A stretch of DNA of 63,365 bases from Phycisphaera sp. (GCA_016125285.1 WGMA01000019.1:1-63365), one strand, 5' to 3'; shown: positions 35,501 to 44,046, counted from the first letter of the stretch. Notes: generated from the sequence alone by a model not told the origin. Program-made: numbers and translations.

Positions 35501-38500
35501 GCGGGCACGTCGGGTGTGCTCACCGTCGACGTCAAGAACGAAGGCAACGTGCGTATGCCGGTCGGTCAACTGGTCGACATCGTCGTGTGCCTGCGACCGG
35601 TCGGCGGCGGCAACGACGTGGAGATCGGCCGATACAACAGCCGCTCGATCAGCAACCTCGTGCCCAACGGCACCGTGCGAACGAACGTCAACGTGGCGGT
35701 GCCCGGCGGCCTGGGCGACGGCGACTACACGACCGTGGTGAAGGTCTTCGCGAGCGACAACACGCCGCTCGTTCAGGACGAAGGCAACGACGAGGTCACC
35801 GACGACAACATCATGGTCGCCGAGGGCTTCAACGACCTGCTGCTGGCGTTCGGCGCGACGCTGAACCTGCCGAGCGCGGTCGTCGCCGGCGACGGCACCG
35901 GCATCTCCGTGCCGATCGTCGTGACCAACAACGGCAACCTCCGCACGCCCAACAACACGCTGGTCGACGCACAGGTCAGCGCCGTCGATGGCGGCGTGAC
36001 CGTCATCGGCACGATCACCGGCCTGAACGTCGGCGGGCTCAACCCCGGCCAGTCTCGCGCGTTCACGCTCAACACGACGCTGCCGGTCAACCTGCCCGAG
36101 GACGTGTACCAGATCCGCGTGTTCGTCGACTCGGCCGACACGTTCGAAGAGTCCGATGACACGACCAACAACACGGTCACCAGCACGCAGCAGATCAACG
36201 TCGCCGAGGGCTTCGTCGACATCGTGCCGAGCGTGTTCAGCAACACGCTGCCCCCGGCGGTGGTGTCGGGCGCGGGCACGTCGGGCGTCGTCGTGGTCGA
36301 CGTCGAGAACGAGGGCAACGTGCGCATGCCGGTCGGCCAGCTGGTCGACATCGTCGTGTGCCTGCGGCCCGTCGGCGGCGGCAACGACGTGGAGATCGGC
36401 CGCGTGAACAACCGGTCGATCAGCAACATCGTCCCCGGCGGCATCGTGCGGACCAACGTCAACGTCTCGGTGCCCGGCGGCGTGGGTGACGGCGATTACA
36501 CGACGGTCGTGAAGGTCAACCCGTCGTCGACGACGCCGCTGACCGAAGACACCGGCAACAACGAAGCCACCAGCAGCACGATCACGGTCGCGGCCGGCTT
36601 CAACGACCTGGTCGCGTCGTTCGCCGCGAACTTCAACCCGCCGGCCAACCTCATCTCCGGCGCCGGCACCAACCTCGCCGTGCCCGTCGTCGTGACCAAC
36701 AACGGCAACCTCCGCACGCCCAACAACACCATCATCAGCATCGAGCTCGACGGCGTCGGCATGTCCACCGAGGGCGGCGAGATCGGCACGTTCGGCGGCT
36801 TCAACGTCGGCGCCCTGAATCCCGGACAGTCCAAGACTTTCACGATCAACACGACGATCCCGATCGAGGCGGAGACCGACACGTACAACATCCTGGCGTT
36901 TGTCGACTCGCTCGACGTGTTCGAAGAGTCGGACGACGTGGCGAACAACAAGGTCACGTCGACGCAGACGATCAACGTCACGCAGGGCTTCCGCGACCTG
37001 GAGCCGATCAGCCTGTCCGACAACCTCAACGCGAGCCTCGTCGCCGGTTCGGCGCAGTCGTCGGGCACGGTGAACCTGTCGGTGCGTAACAACGGCAACC
37101 TGCCGATCCCGGCGGGGACGACGGTCGACCTCATCGTGACGCTCGAGCCGATCGGCGGCGGGCAGGACTTCGAGATCGGTCGCGTGAGCAACACGTCGAT
37201 CAGCAACCTCGGCGCGGGCGCGTCGATCGCGAAGGCCGTCAACGTGATGGTCAACGCCAACGTGCCGGAGAACGACTACGCGATTACCGTCACGGTGCAG
37301 CTGTCGGCGTCGACACCGCTCACCGAGTCGGACGTGATGAACAACAGCGGCACGTCCGGCAACGTGTCGGTCGACCCGGCGATGAACGACATCCGCCCGG
37401 TCAACTTCGCCGAGAACCTCGCGCCGAACATCGTCGCCGGCGCCACCGGCACCGCGACGCTGAACATCAACAACAACGGCAACGTGCCGGCGCCCGCGGG
37501 CCTGCTCGTGGACATCACCGTCGCGCTGCGGCCGACGGGCGGCGGGTCCGACATCGTGATCGGCACGATCAACAACCTGAACATCGGCAACCTCGGCGTC
37601 GGCGCCAACTCGGCGCAGCAGACGGTCAACCTCACGGTGCCCGGCAACACGCCCGAGGACACGTACGACTTCGTCGTGACCGTCACGCCCGACAGCACCA
37701 CGCCGCTGACCGAGGTCGACACGGCCAACAACGAGGGCCAGGTCGCCGGCGTCGTCGTCGCCGCGCCGTTCATCGACGTCAGCCTGCTGACCGCCGGCAC
37801 GCTCTATGGCACGATGCCCACCGGCAGCACGGCCAGCACCGGCAGCGTGACGATCGCCAACGGCGGCAACGTCGCGGCGACGGGCACGGTCAACGTGCAG
37901 TTCTACTTCACGGTCTCCGGCAACATCGCCACCGACGGCCAACTCATCGGCAGCCAGAACGGCGTGACCCTCAACGTCGCCGCCGGCAACATCCAGACGA
38001 TCAACAACGTCTCGCTCGTCCTGCCCAACCCCGCCGAGCAGACGACCGGCTCGATCATCGCCCGGATCGTCCCGATGGGTCTGAGCCCCGCGGACAACGA
38101 CACCGACGACTACGAGGTGACCACCAACAGCCTGACGATCGTGCCGATCCCGCCGTTCGTCGGCGACGTCATCGGCACGCTGTCGTTCGACACTGAAACG
38201 CTGTACCTGCCGACCAACGTGCCGCCGTTCGGCCTCATCACCGCGTCGGCGCAGGGCCAGGCCAACAGCAATACGAACTACAACACCGGCTACCAGTACA
38301 ACGTCAACTACCAGACGCTGCAGAAGCAGGCGATCATCAACCTCTTCGCCGATAACACGATCGACGGCGGACACACGATCGCTCCGCAGTGGATCCTGAC
38401 CCTGAACTTCACCAACAACGGCGTGCGGCCCGACCACATCGTCGGCCACACCATCCGTATCGTCGAAACCAACCAGGCGGGCGTCGACGGCACCGCGTCG

Positions 38501-38566
38501 ATCAGCGGTCTGCTGCTCGACGGCGCGGCGTATCCCGACTCGACGTTCTTCTTCATGCTCGACTGA
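32591..38566 (+). CDS. Giant CARDB-repeat surface protein with LEPR N-terminal motif
   Basis: 1991 residues from ATG 32591 (GGAG about 10 bases upstream; the frame is open further but unconvincing). Near residue 37 it has FEPLEPRQLLSADL, the planctomycetal LEPR-type motif of large surface proteins. From about residue 50 to 1870 it is a chain of about 14 CARDB-like beta-sandwich repeats, each with N-N-G-N (ITNNGNLRTPNNT, KNEGNVRMPVGQ) and a DESDDTTNN-type turn. The end (about 1880-1991) is a different beta domain finishing in STFFFMLD. Such proteins sit in the cell envelope and likely mediate adhesion or matrix structure. A strong terminator follows. Confidence 0.9.
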   Translation: MKNRRGENGRRADSARREGTVHSTNADATEREPTFEPLEPRQLLSADLVVGVAPLRFSNTDPGVNQVIDMSVGNVGNSLSGPSQVDLFAVAEGQAFDPDTATHLRTQLFGTLIPPRNVPFSLSVTIPPTLTPGNYRIVAMVDGNNRVTESDETNNTFEAGTFTVNQLDFDLQNEVAGASRNLTDMVVAGTPKRAAIFVRIGNSASSTSRAPRAAYIPVIACARPVDATDDSQDVMLNLQPVYVNASKFAPGRSGFVKVPIVFPPGLDEGDYTIVVKVDPDNTLQDTDETNTESMLEGMVISVDDPFVDLQADITSAVNLPSSVVSGDGTRLRVPVLITNHGNVPTYRAQRVNVTVTAVAVSGGATQVVGTFNSVPVGNFAPGRGRVYNFDVTLPPGVVDGTYKLQVHVDYDNLLDEPDEENNIDTTSQMVAVAEGFVDLSPAIVGTPIIPSSVVAGNGAPVRIPVEITNNGNVAIPAGQTIVTRISVQDTGGGPLFLVDTFAGVNVGGVLPGQSRVFTFNTTLPVSVPEGEFRYIIEIDSTDVLDESNEGNNTTQSSQTTGVAEGFYDLVAAFNTNLNLPNAVVAGDGTNLTLPIVITNNGNLRTPNNTYISVEISAVDGGTTVIDTIDNVNVSGMNPGQARAFNLFTSLPVNLPEDTYNLRVFIDSGDDLDESDDTTNNTITTSQSIVVAEGFVDIVPSVVANTLPPAVVSGAGSAGVITVDVRNEGNVRMPVGQLVDIVVCLRPVGGGNDVEIGRYNNRSISYVAPNGVVRTNVNVTVPGGLGDGDYTTVVKVNPSSSTPLTEDTGNNEATSSNINVAEGFNDLTVAFGANLNLPSAVVAGDGTAVTLPIVITNNGNLRTPNNTLVSVNVSAIDGGITDLGTIAGFNVGGLNPGQSRAFNVNTTLPVNLPEDIYNLRVFIDSTDTFDESDDTTNNMATTSQTINVAEGFVDFVPSVFSNTLPPAVVSGAGTSGVLTVDVKNEGNVRMPVGQLVDIVVCLRPVGGGNDVEIGRYNSRSISNLVPNGTVRTNVNVAVPGGLGDGDYTTVVKVFASDNTPLVQDEGNDEVTDDNIMVAEGFNDLLLAFGATLNLPSAVVAGDGTGISVPIVVTNNGNLRTPNNTLVDAQVSAVDGGVTVIGTITGLNVGGLNPGQSRAFTLNTTLPVNLPEDVYQIRVFVDSADTFEESDDTTNNTVTSTQQINVAEGFVDIVPSVFSNTLPPAVVSGAGTSGVVVVDVENEGNVRMPVGQLVDIVVCLRPVGGGNDVEIGRVNNRSISNIVPGGIVRTNVNVSVPGGVGDGDYTTVVKVNPSSTTPLTEDTGNNEATSSTITVAAGFNDLVASFAANFNPPANLISGAGTNLAVPVVVTNNGNLRTPNNTIISIELDGVGMSTEGGEIGTFGGFNVGALNPGQSKTFTINTTIPIEAETDTYNILAFVDSLDVFEESDDVANNKVTSTQTINVTQGFRDLEPISLSDNLNASLVAGSAQSSGTVNLSVRNNGNLPIPAGTTVDLIVTLEPIGGGQDFEIGRVSNTSISNLGAGASIAKAVNVMVNANVPENDYAITVTVQLSASTPLTESDVMNNSGTSGNVSVDPAMNDIRPVNFAENLAPNIVAGATGTATLNINNNGNVPAPAGLLVDITVALRPTGGGSDIVIGTINNLNIGNLGVGANSAQQTVNLTVPGNTPEDTYDFVVTVTPDSTTPLTEVDTANNEGQVAGVVVAAPFIDVSLLTAGTLYGTMPTGSTASTGSVTIANGGNVAATGTVNVQFYFTVSGNIATDGQLIGSQNGVTLNVAAGNIQTINNVSLVLPNPAEQTTGSIIARIVPMGLSPADNDTDDYEVTTNSLTIVPIPPFVGDVIGTLSFDTETLYLPTNVPPFGLITASAQGQANSNTNYNTGYQYNVNYQTLQKQAIINLFADNTIDGGHTIAPQWILTLNFTNNGVRPDHIVGHTIRIVETNQAGVDGTASISGLLLDGAAYPDSTFFFMLD
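34271..36590 (+). repeat. Higher-order tandem duplication in the CARDB gene, period about 770 bases
   Basis: Two CARDB module types alternate. Type A begins VAEGFNDL and type B begins VAEGFVD(I/F)VPS. A units start near 34271, 35040, 35814 and 36587; B units near 34660, 35426 and 36197. Successive A-B pairs are almost identical at protein level (SNTLPPAVVSGAGTSGV, VDIVVCLRPVGGGNDVEIGR), which means whole A-B pairs were copied recently. Confidence 0.9.
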
Positions 38567-38594
38567 TCCACGTCAAACACTCCCTGATTCACCA

Positions 38595-38625
38595 GGCACG
38601 GCTGCGCGGGCAGCCGTGCCTTTTT
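38595..38625 (+). terminator. Rho-independent terminator of the CARDB gene
   Basis: An 11-base perfect stem (GGCACGGCTGC / GCAGCCGTGCC) with a GCGG loop is followed directly by five T's, 28 bases after the CARDB stop codon. It is the clearest intrinsic terminator in the window. Confidence 0.95.
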
Positions 38626-38761
38626 CGTGAGCGAGCATCGCGTTTTCGACGCCGCGCGCCGCCTTGCGAGGCATACACGTGATCCTTATATTGGCTGCTC
38701 CAATGCGTTGATCCTCCCGGTTTCAACCCCGCTAATCTGTCCCCACATAGCTGAGGTTTTC

Positions 38762-39964
38762 ATGGCCAAGAGCAAGACCAGAGACTGCAACGTCGCGATG
38801 ATCGGCACCAAGTTCATGGGCCGCGCCCACGCCAACGCGTACCTGAAGGTCGCCAAGTTCTTCGACCTGCCGGTCAATCCGGTGATGCACACGGTGTGCG
38901 GTCGCAACGCCGAGCAGACGCCGGCGTTCGCCGAGCGGTGGGGCTGGAAGCACGCCTCGCTCAACTGGAAGGACGTGGTCAAGGACCCCGAGGTCGACTT
39001 CGTGGACATCTGCACGCCGAACAACTTCCACGAGCCGATCGCCGTGGCGGCGTTGGAGAACGGCAAGCACGTGGCGTGCGAGAAGCCGCTGGCCGCGTCG
39101 CTGGACGTCGCCCGCAAGATGCGTGACGCGGCGAAGGCGGCCAAGAAGAAGGGCGCCAAGACGTTCGTGTGGTTCAGCTACCGCGGCTGCCCGGCGCTGG
39201 GAGTGGCGCGGGACCTGGTCAGTAAGATGGGCCCGGTGTACCACGTGCGGGCGAACTACCTGCAGGGGTGGGCGGGCCCGGACACGCCGCTGGTCTGGCG
39301 GTTCATCGGCAAGGTCGCCGGGTCGGGGGCGCACGGCGACCTGGGCGCCCACTCGATCGACGCGGCGCGGTTCATCACCGGCCAGGAGGTCACCGAGATC
39401 TGCGGCTCGATCGAGAACACGTTCATCAAGAAGCGCCTGATTCCCGAGGCCGACGCCGGCAACATCAAGGGCGGCCACGTCGCCAAGGGCGCCAAGAAGA
39501 TGGGCAAGGTCACGGTCGACGACGCGGTGGCGTTCCTCGGCCGGCTCAGCGGCGGCGGCATGGCGATCTTCGAGGCGACCCGCTTCGCGATCGGCAACCA
39601 GAACGCCAACTGCATCGAGGTCAACTGCGAGAAGGGCTCGATCCGCTGGAACTTCGAGGACGCCAACATCCTGTGGTACTACAACGCCGAGGACGACCCG
39701 AAGCGCGCCGGCTGGCAGCGCATCATGTGCACCGATGCGGGCCATCACCCGTTCGCCCACGCGTGGTGGCCCGACGCCCACATCATCGGCTACGAGCACG
39801 GTTTCATTAACCTCTCGTCCAGCATGTTCAACGTCATCGGCCGCAAGAAGCCCGAGGTCCCCGTGCCGGACTTCGAGGACGCCTACCAGACCCAGCGCGT
39901 CCTCGAAGGCGCGGTGCTCTCGGCCCGCAACCGCACGTGGATCAACATGAAGGACGTGAAGTAA
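38762..39964 (+). CDS. Gfo/Idh/MocA family oxidoreductase
   Basis: 400 residues from ATG 38762. The dinucleotide-binding strand is NVAMIGTKFMGRAHANAY. DFVDICTPNNFHEPIAVAAL and the catalytic lysine in VACEKPLAAS are family hallmarks. The C-terminal alpha/beta domain has SGAHGDLGAHSIDAARF. The enzyme would oxidise or reduce a sugar with NAD(P). Unlike many planctomycetal homologues it has no Tat leader, so it is cytoplasmic. It sits just after the terminator, as an independent unit. Confidence 0.92.
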   Translation: MAKSKTRDCNVAMIGTKFMGRAHANAYLKVAKFFDLPVNPVMHTVCGRNAEQTPAFAERWGWKHASLNWKDVVKDPEVDFVDICTPNNFHEPIAVAALENGKHVACEKPLAASLDVARKMRDAAKAAKKKGAKTFVWFSYRGCPALGVARDLVSKMGPVYHVRANYLQGWAGPDTPLVWRFIGKVAGSGAHGDLGAHSIDAARFITGQEVTEICGSIENTFIKKRLIPEADAGNIKGGHVAKGAKKMGKVTVDDAVAFLGRLSGGGMAIFEATRFAIGNQNANCIEVNCEKGSIRWNFEDANILWYYNAEDDPKRAGWQRIMCTDAGHHPFAHAWWPDAHIIGYEHGFINLSSSMFNVIGRKKPEVPVPDFEDAYQTQRVLEGAVLSARNRTWINMKDVK

Positions 39965-39991
39965 ACCATCAACGTTTACGGGGGGACTGGG

Positions 39992-40825
39992 ATGAGCGTA
40001 CAGCAGGTGGAGTCCGCGTGGCCACGCATCGGCAAGTGGCTGGCGAAGCATGCGCCCGACGGGCCGGAGCATCTCAAGCCGGGCGCTAGCGCCGATAGCA
40101 TCGCGAAGCTCGAACAGGCGATTGGACAGCCGCTGTCCGATGACCTGAAGGCTTCGCTGCGCATGCACAGCGGTGGCGGCGATCCCGGTGGCCTGCCTTC
40201 GCCCACGCCTCGTGACGCGATGGCGTATGTGCTGCTGAGCATCGAGGAGATTCTGGACGCATACAACACGTGGAAGGAACTGGTCGAGGGTGGCGACTTC
40301 GCGGATCGAAAGGCAGAACCCGACACCTGCATCCGAGGCGACTGGTATCACCTCGGCTGGATTCCCGTCGCGTCCAACGGCGGAGGTGATTACATCTGCG
40401 TCGACATGTCGCCCGCCGGGGGCGGCACGCCCGGACAGGTCATCGCGATGTGGCACGATTCGGAGAAGCGACGGTTGCTGGCGCCGTCGCTTGGTCAGTA
40501 CCTGCACAATCTCGCATCAGATATGGATGCCGGCAGATGCGCGTGGCTTGAGGCAACCGGGATCGTGCTCGTGCCGAAAGAGACGCGAAGGGCGCAAGGT
40601 AGTCCACTCGGCATGGCGATTGCGTACGGTCTGATCGTTGTATTCATTGGCTTCGGCATCGCAACGTGGGTCTGGCCGGACCTGTTAACGGCTACGGATA
40701 AGGACAGCGGGGTATACCGTACGTTTGTTTTCTTGTTCGAATTGGCTTGGTCACGGCCTGTGGGAACACTCGTAGCAATCGTCGGGCTCTTCTTTGCATG
40801 GATCAGTACCTGGGCGGGTCGATGA
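39992..40825 (+). CDS. SMI1/KNR4 (SUKH)-type protein with C-terminal membrane helices
   Basis: 277 residues. The N-terminal 190 residues fit the SMI1/KNR4 pattern: SADSIAKLEQAIGQPLSDDLKASL, RMHSGGGDPGG, WIPVASNGGGDYICVDM and PGQVIAMWHDSEKR. SUKH-family proteins often neutralise polymorphic toxins. Here two hydrophobic helices follow (IAYGLIVVFIGFGIATWVW and VGTLVAIVGLFFAWI), which is unusual for a soluble immunity protein. GC content is lower than its neighbours. No toxin gene is recognisable beside it. Confidence 0.75.
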   Translation: MSVQQVESAWPRIGKWLAKHAPDGPEHLKPGASADSIAKLEQAIGQPLSDDLKASLRMHSGGGDPGGLPSPTPRDAMAYVLLSIEEILDAYNTWKELVEGGDFADRKAEPDTCIRGDWYHLGWIPVASNGGGDYICVDMSPAGGGTPGQVIAMWHDSEKRRLLAPSLGQYLHNLASDMDAGRCAWLEATGIVLVPKETRRAQGSPLGMAIAYGLIVVFIGFGIATWVWPDLLTATDKDSGVYRTFVFLFELAWSRPVGTLVAIVGLFFAWISTWAGR

Positions 40826-40931
40826 CTCGATCGGCGCGACTTTGCGGCTTTGGCGCGCAGATCGCCCGATCGCGAAGCAATCGCGTAAAAAATGCTGGAC
40901 TCGGCACAGATCGGCCGATACCATCTGTGCA

Positions 40932-41657
40932 ATGGCGAAGATGGATCGACGTCATTTTCTGATGGGAAGCTTCGGTCTGTTCGTGGCAGGATGCGAACAA
41001 GCGACGCAGACCGCACGCCTTCCCGACCCCGTCTGGCCTTCGGTTCGACCGGCGCCCGTGATCAGTGGCCGCGCGTCTATTCCGGCCCCCGTCGCCCGTG
41101 TCACACCACCCGCGCAACCCATCACGCCCGTCGCCACGCCCGGGTCCGCCGCCAATCCGATCGACCGCTCCAAATGGGCGCACGCCGGCCCCGATACGTC
41201 TGACATCAACCCGATGGGCGGCGTCAACCGCATCACCATCCACCACGACGGCGACCCGTTCCCGTCCACCGACACCAGCTACGCGTACAGCGTCGCACGC
41301 ATGGAGCACTACCGCGAGGCGCACCGGCAGCGCGGCTGGGCGGACATCGGCTATCACTACGTCATCGACCCCGGCGGCCGCGTGTGGGAAGCACGCGACG
41401 TCCGATACCAGGGCGCCCATGTCAAGGATCACAACGAGCACAACCTCGGCGTGATGGTCATGGGCAATTACAACATGCAGTACCCGACCGACGTGCAGCT
41501 GACCGCGCTGCGCGACGCTGTCCAGTATTTCCGCCGCAAGTACAACGTCTCGCAACGCGCCATCTTCACCCACCGCGAGCTCGGCCCGACCAGCTGCCCC
41601 GGGAACAACATGCAGCCCAAGGTCGAGTGGCTCCGCAGCAACGGCCAGTTCGGGTGA
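40932..41657 (+). CDS. N-acetylmuramoyl-L-alanine amidase, amidase_2/PGRP type, exported
   Basis: 241 residues from ATG 40932. The N-terminus has a twin-arginine motif (MDRRHFLMGSF) and a lipobox VAGC, so it may be a Tat-exported lipoprotein. The amidase domain has the zinc ligand in ITIHHDG, GWADIGYHYVIDPGG with the active Tyr, and IFTHRELGPTSCPG with the second His and the Cys. It would cut the amide between muramic acid and the stem peptide, useful for cell-wall turnover. It fits with murA in the same window. Confidence 0.88.
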   Translation: MAKMDRRHFLMGSFGLFVAGCEQATQTARLPDPVWPSVRPAPVISGRASIPAPVARVTPPAQPITPVATPGSAANPIDRSKWAHAGPDTSDINPMGGVNRITIHHDGDPFPSTDTSYAYSVARMEHYREAHRQRGWADIGYHYVIDPGGRVWEARDVRYQGAHVKDHNEHNLGVMVMGNYNMQYPTDVQLTALRDAVQYFRRKYNVSQRAIFTHRELGPTSCPGNNMQPKVEWLRSNGQFG

Positions 41658-41898
41658 TCGCGTAAATGAGACCGGGGTAGTCGTATCTATAGGCGTGGAG
41701 CCCATGCGGGCCCGCTGTACGAAAAATGTATTGTTTGGGATCGCGGCAATCGGGGTAACCCTTCGGTCGTTTACCTCAATGTCACAGTAACGCCGCTTGG
41801 GATGCCTCACAGGGGTGATCTCGGGCAGGGCGACGGAACGGCGTCCGCGGCGTTGATTGGCACAGGGATTGCTCAATCGTTTAACGGCCCAAGACCAT

Positions 41899-41938
41899 GG
41901 TTCGCAGAGTTTTAGCTCGCGTTAAATGTTTGCGAACC
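41899..41938. promoter_or_regulatory. Inverted repeat GGTTCGCA...TGCGAACC upstream of promoter
   Basis: Eight-base perfect arms (41899-41906 and 41931-41938) separated by 24 bases, immediately before the candidate -35 box of the gene at 42050. It could be an operator for a dimeric regulator or simply a hairpin. Confidence 0.45.
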
Positions 41939-41941
41939 CAC

Positions 41942-41969
41942 TGGACGATTGAAGAGTAAAGACTATAGT
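41942..41969 (+). promoter_or_regulatory. Putative promoter of the 114-aa gene
   Basis: TGGACG (41942-41947) resembles a -35 box and TATAGT (41964-41969) a -10 box, with a 16-base spacer. It would start transcription near 41976, about 74 bases before the ATG at 42050. Confidence 0.4.
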
Positions 41970-42049
41970 TCCGGACCCTCGAAGGAACGAGGTGCATCGG
42001 AGGGATGCAGGAATCAGTGCCCCGAAGGAGCGGAAACGGAGAACCGGAG

Positions 42050-42394
42050 ATGAAAGTGCTCAGTACCCAGGAAGCCAAGATCCGAAACAAGACCATCGGA
42101 TTCGACCTGAATCAGCAGTTCGAAGCGGCGTTGCAGCGTCACACGGAGAAGCGGCTGGTGCCGCTGCGTCGTGACCAGGCCCGCGCGATCTTTAACGCGG
42201 GGGCCCGTTCGTCGCTCGAAGCCGGCGCAGGGCGACTCGAGTCGCTCGCCCAGGCCATCGAGCAGTACGTCACGCAGCACGAGGAGATCGGTTCGGACAG
42301 CGCCGCGGCGATGCTCGAGCGGGCCGCGTGCTACCAGCGCGCCGCGATGCTCGTGGCGAACCCCCAGATGCCGCTGGCGGAGATGCCGATCTGA
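42050..42394 (+). CDS. Hypothetical helical protein (114 aa)
   Basis: The start at 42050 is preceded by purine-rich ACGGAGAACCGGAG. A longer start at 42005 is possible. The protein starts MKVLSTQEAKIRNKTIGF and is almost entirely helical (RLESLAQAIEQYVTQHEE, then AAMLERAACYQRAAMLVA). It has no signal peptide or known motif. A specific promoter and inverted repeat upstream suggest regulated expression. Confidence 0.6.
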   Translation: MKVLSTQEAKIRNKTIGFDLNQQFEAALQRHTEKRLVPLRRDQARAIFNAGARSSLEAGAGRLESLAQAIEQYVTQHEEIGSDSAAAMLERAACYQRAAMLVANPQMPLAEMPI

Positions 42395-42435
42395 GATCGG
42401 CCAAACGGCGAATCACCGACGCTACCTGAGACGCC

Positions 42436-42933
42436 TCACGGGAGAATGCCGCTACCGGTGTGCCCGAGCTTCTTGGGCAACTTCTCCAGCGTCAGCGCGG
42501 TGATCCAGACCTCGCCGCCCAGACCGAACTGAAACGCCATGCTGCCGTCGGATTCGTAGTGGATCGCCCCCGAGTCGCCGCCCAGGTTGAACGGCGCGCT
42601 GCGGGCGACCCACTTGGTCGGCGCGAGTGCTTCGCCGACGTCGATCCGCTCGCCGCCGAGCACGCGGGCCACGACCGGGTCCGCCGTGAACATGTCGACA
42701 TCGTGCGTGTCTCGATAGTCCGGCGCCATCATCGCGTACGCGGCATCGACGTCGCGGGACTGCAACGCCGCCACAAAATCGCGCACCGTGTTCGACGTGT
42801 GCTTGTCGCGTGACCACTCCGCCGTGCCGAATCCAACGAGCACGCCCGGCAGCAATAGCACAGCGATCAGCACCTGCCACCACTTCGGCCTTGCATGTTC
42901 ACCCCGGGACGCGCTATCAGAGCTGACGTCCAC
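42436..42933 (-). CDS. Hypothetical single-pass protein with NTF2-like external domain
   Basis: 165 residues. A membrane helix (WWQVLIAVLLLPGVLVGFG) near residues 18-36 is followed by a domain starting TVRDFVAALQSRDVDAAYAMM, which looks like the first helices of NTF2-like or DUF4864-like folds. The function is not known. It converges with the 114-residue gene. Confidence 0.6.
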   Translation of the reverse strand: MDVSSDSASRGEHARPKWWQVLIAVLLLPGVLVGFGTAEWSRDKHTSNTVRDFVAALQSRDVDAAYAMMAPDYRDTHDVDMFTADPVVARVLGGERIDVGEALAPTKWVARSAPFNLGGDSGAIHYESDGSMAFQFGLGGEVWITALTLEKLPKKLGHTGSGILP

Positions 42934-43063
42934 GTATCCAGTTTACCTGTAAGCCGCCTGCAATGGCATCACAAAATCCCGTAAGATTCCGTCCATCGAT
43001 CCAAGGGTGTAAACGACCGATCGCCACGGGCACGCGGATTCTGCGGGGGGAGTGCGGCTCGGC

Positions 43064-43981
43064 TCAGTCTTCCGGCGCGGCGTTGGTCACCAGGGCGCGA
43101 TACGCCTCGATGAGTCGCAGGGAGATAGGGCCGGGCTGGCCGTCACCGATCGTCTTGTCGTCGATCTTCGTCACGGGGATCGCCTCGGCGGCGGTGCCGG
43201 TGAGGAAGCACTCGTCCGCGGCGTAGAGTTCGTCGAGCGTGAAGTCGGTCTCGCGGACCTCGACGCCCGCGTCACGGGCTAGGTCGATCACGATGCCGCG
43301 TGTGATGCCCGGCAGGATGCCCGCGGACAGCGGCGGGGTGATCAGCACGCCGTCGCACACCATGAAGATGTTGTCGCCGGTGCACTCGGCCACGTTGCCG
43401 CGGTGGTTGAGCATCAGCGCCTCGGACACCTTGGCGCGAATCGCTTCGATCTTCGCCATGATGTTGTTGAGGTAGTTGAGGCTCTTGACCTGCGGGGGGA
43501 TGCAGTCGGCGGGGCGGCGGCGCGTCTTGGCCGTGATGATCGCCATGCCGTGGTCGTACATCTCCTGCGGGTAGAGCTTGATCGTGTCGGCGATGATGAA
43601 CGTGACGGACTTGTCGCACAGGTACGGGTTGAGCCCGAGCGTGCCGCCGCCGCGGGTGACCACGAGGCGGATGTAGCCGTTGGCCAAGCCGTTAGCCTTG
43701 ACCGTCTCGTGCGTCGCGGCGGTCAGTTCGTCGATGTCCTGACGGATCTTCAGGTCAATCAACTCGGCGCCGGCGTAAAGCCGCTTGAGGTGCGTGGCGA
43801 GCTTGAGGATCCGGCCGTTGTAGATGCGGATGCCCTCGAACACGCCGTCGCCGTAGAGCAGGCCGTGGTCGAACACGCTGACCTTCGCCTCGTCGGCGGG
43901 CAGCAGTTGACCATCAACCCAGACCTTCTTGTTGGTCGTGGTGGCTGTGGAGGTCGCAGCGGTGGAAGCCTGCGGATTCAT
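43064..43981 (-). CDS. ilvE: Branched-chain amino acid aminotransferase, class IV
   Basis: 305 residues from ATG 43981. An in-frame start at 44059 would translate two repeat palindromes and is rejected. Class IV PLP features are KVSVFDHGLLYGDGVFEGIR, the PLP lysine in PPQVKSLNYLNNI, ECTGDNIFMV and SAGILPGITRGI. It transfers the amino group of Leu, Ile or Val to 2-oxoglutarate. A D-amino acid or aminodeoxychorismate specificity is less likely given YGDGVFEGIR. Confidence 0.92.
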   Translation of the reverse strand: MNPQASTAATSTATTTNKKVWVDGQLLPADEAKVSVFDHGLLYGDGVFEGIRIYNGRILKLATHLKRLYAGAELIDLKIRQDIDELTAATHETVKANGLANGYIRLVVTRGGGTLGLNPYLCDKSVTFIIADTIKLYPQEMYDHGMAIITAKTRRRPADCIPPQVKSLNYLNNIMAKIEAIRAKVSEALMLNHRGNVAECTGDNIFMVCDGVLITPPLSAGILPGITRGIVIDLARDAGVEVRETDFTLDELYAADECFLTGTAAEAIPVTKIDDKTIGDGQPGPISLRLIEAYRALVTNAAPED

Positions 43982-43996
43982 GTGGTTCTGGGGTGC

Positions 43997-44019
43997 CACT
44001 GGTGGCTGGTCCACCAGTG
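43997..44019. repeat. Palindrome CACTGGTGG-CTGGT-CCACCAGTG
   Basis: Nine-base perfect arms with a five-base loop, just upstream of the aminotransferase start. It is a sequence relative of the palindrome at 44047. Confidence 0.85.
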
Positions 44020-44046
44020 CGTGAACATCCGTTCGCTCATTCGTAT

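Larger units (their letters stand above)
41658..42049. other. Intergenic stretch (392 bases) with putative promoter and operator
   Basis: No gene was recognised. The right third holds an inverted repeat (41899-41938), a possible promoter (41942-41969), a CCTCG/CGAGG hairpin (41977-41992) and a purine-rich leader. The left two thirds (41658-41895) show nothing I can name. Confidence 0.55.

Noticed and set aside
35477-38449. A 990-codon minus-strand frame opposite the CARDB gene
   Set aside because: It is the antisense shadow of the repeats; its Arg/His/Asp-rich composition mirrors the CARDB codons, and it lacks any ribosome-binding site or motif.
39992-41657. Toxin-immunity pair made of the amidase and the SMI1/KNR4 protein
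   Set aside because: SUKH proteins mostly pair with nuclease or deaminase toxins. The amidase has an ordinary housekeeping layout and there is no polymorphic-toxin delivery domain.
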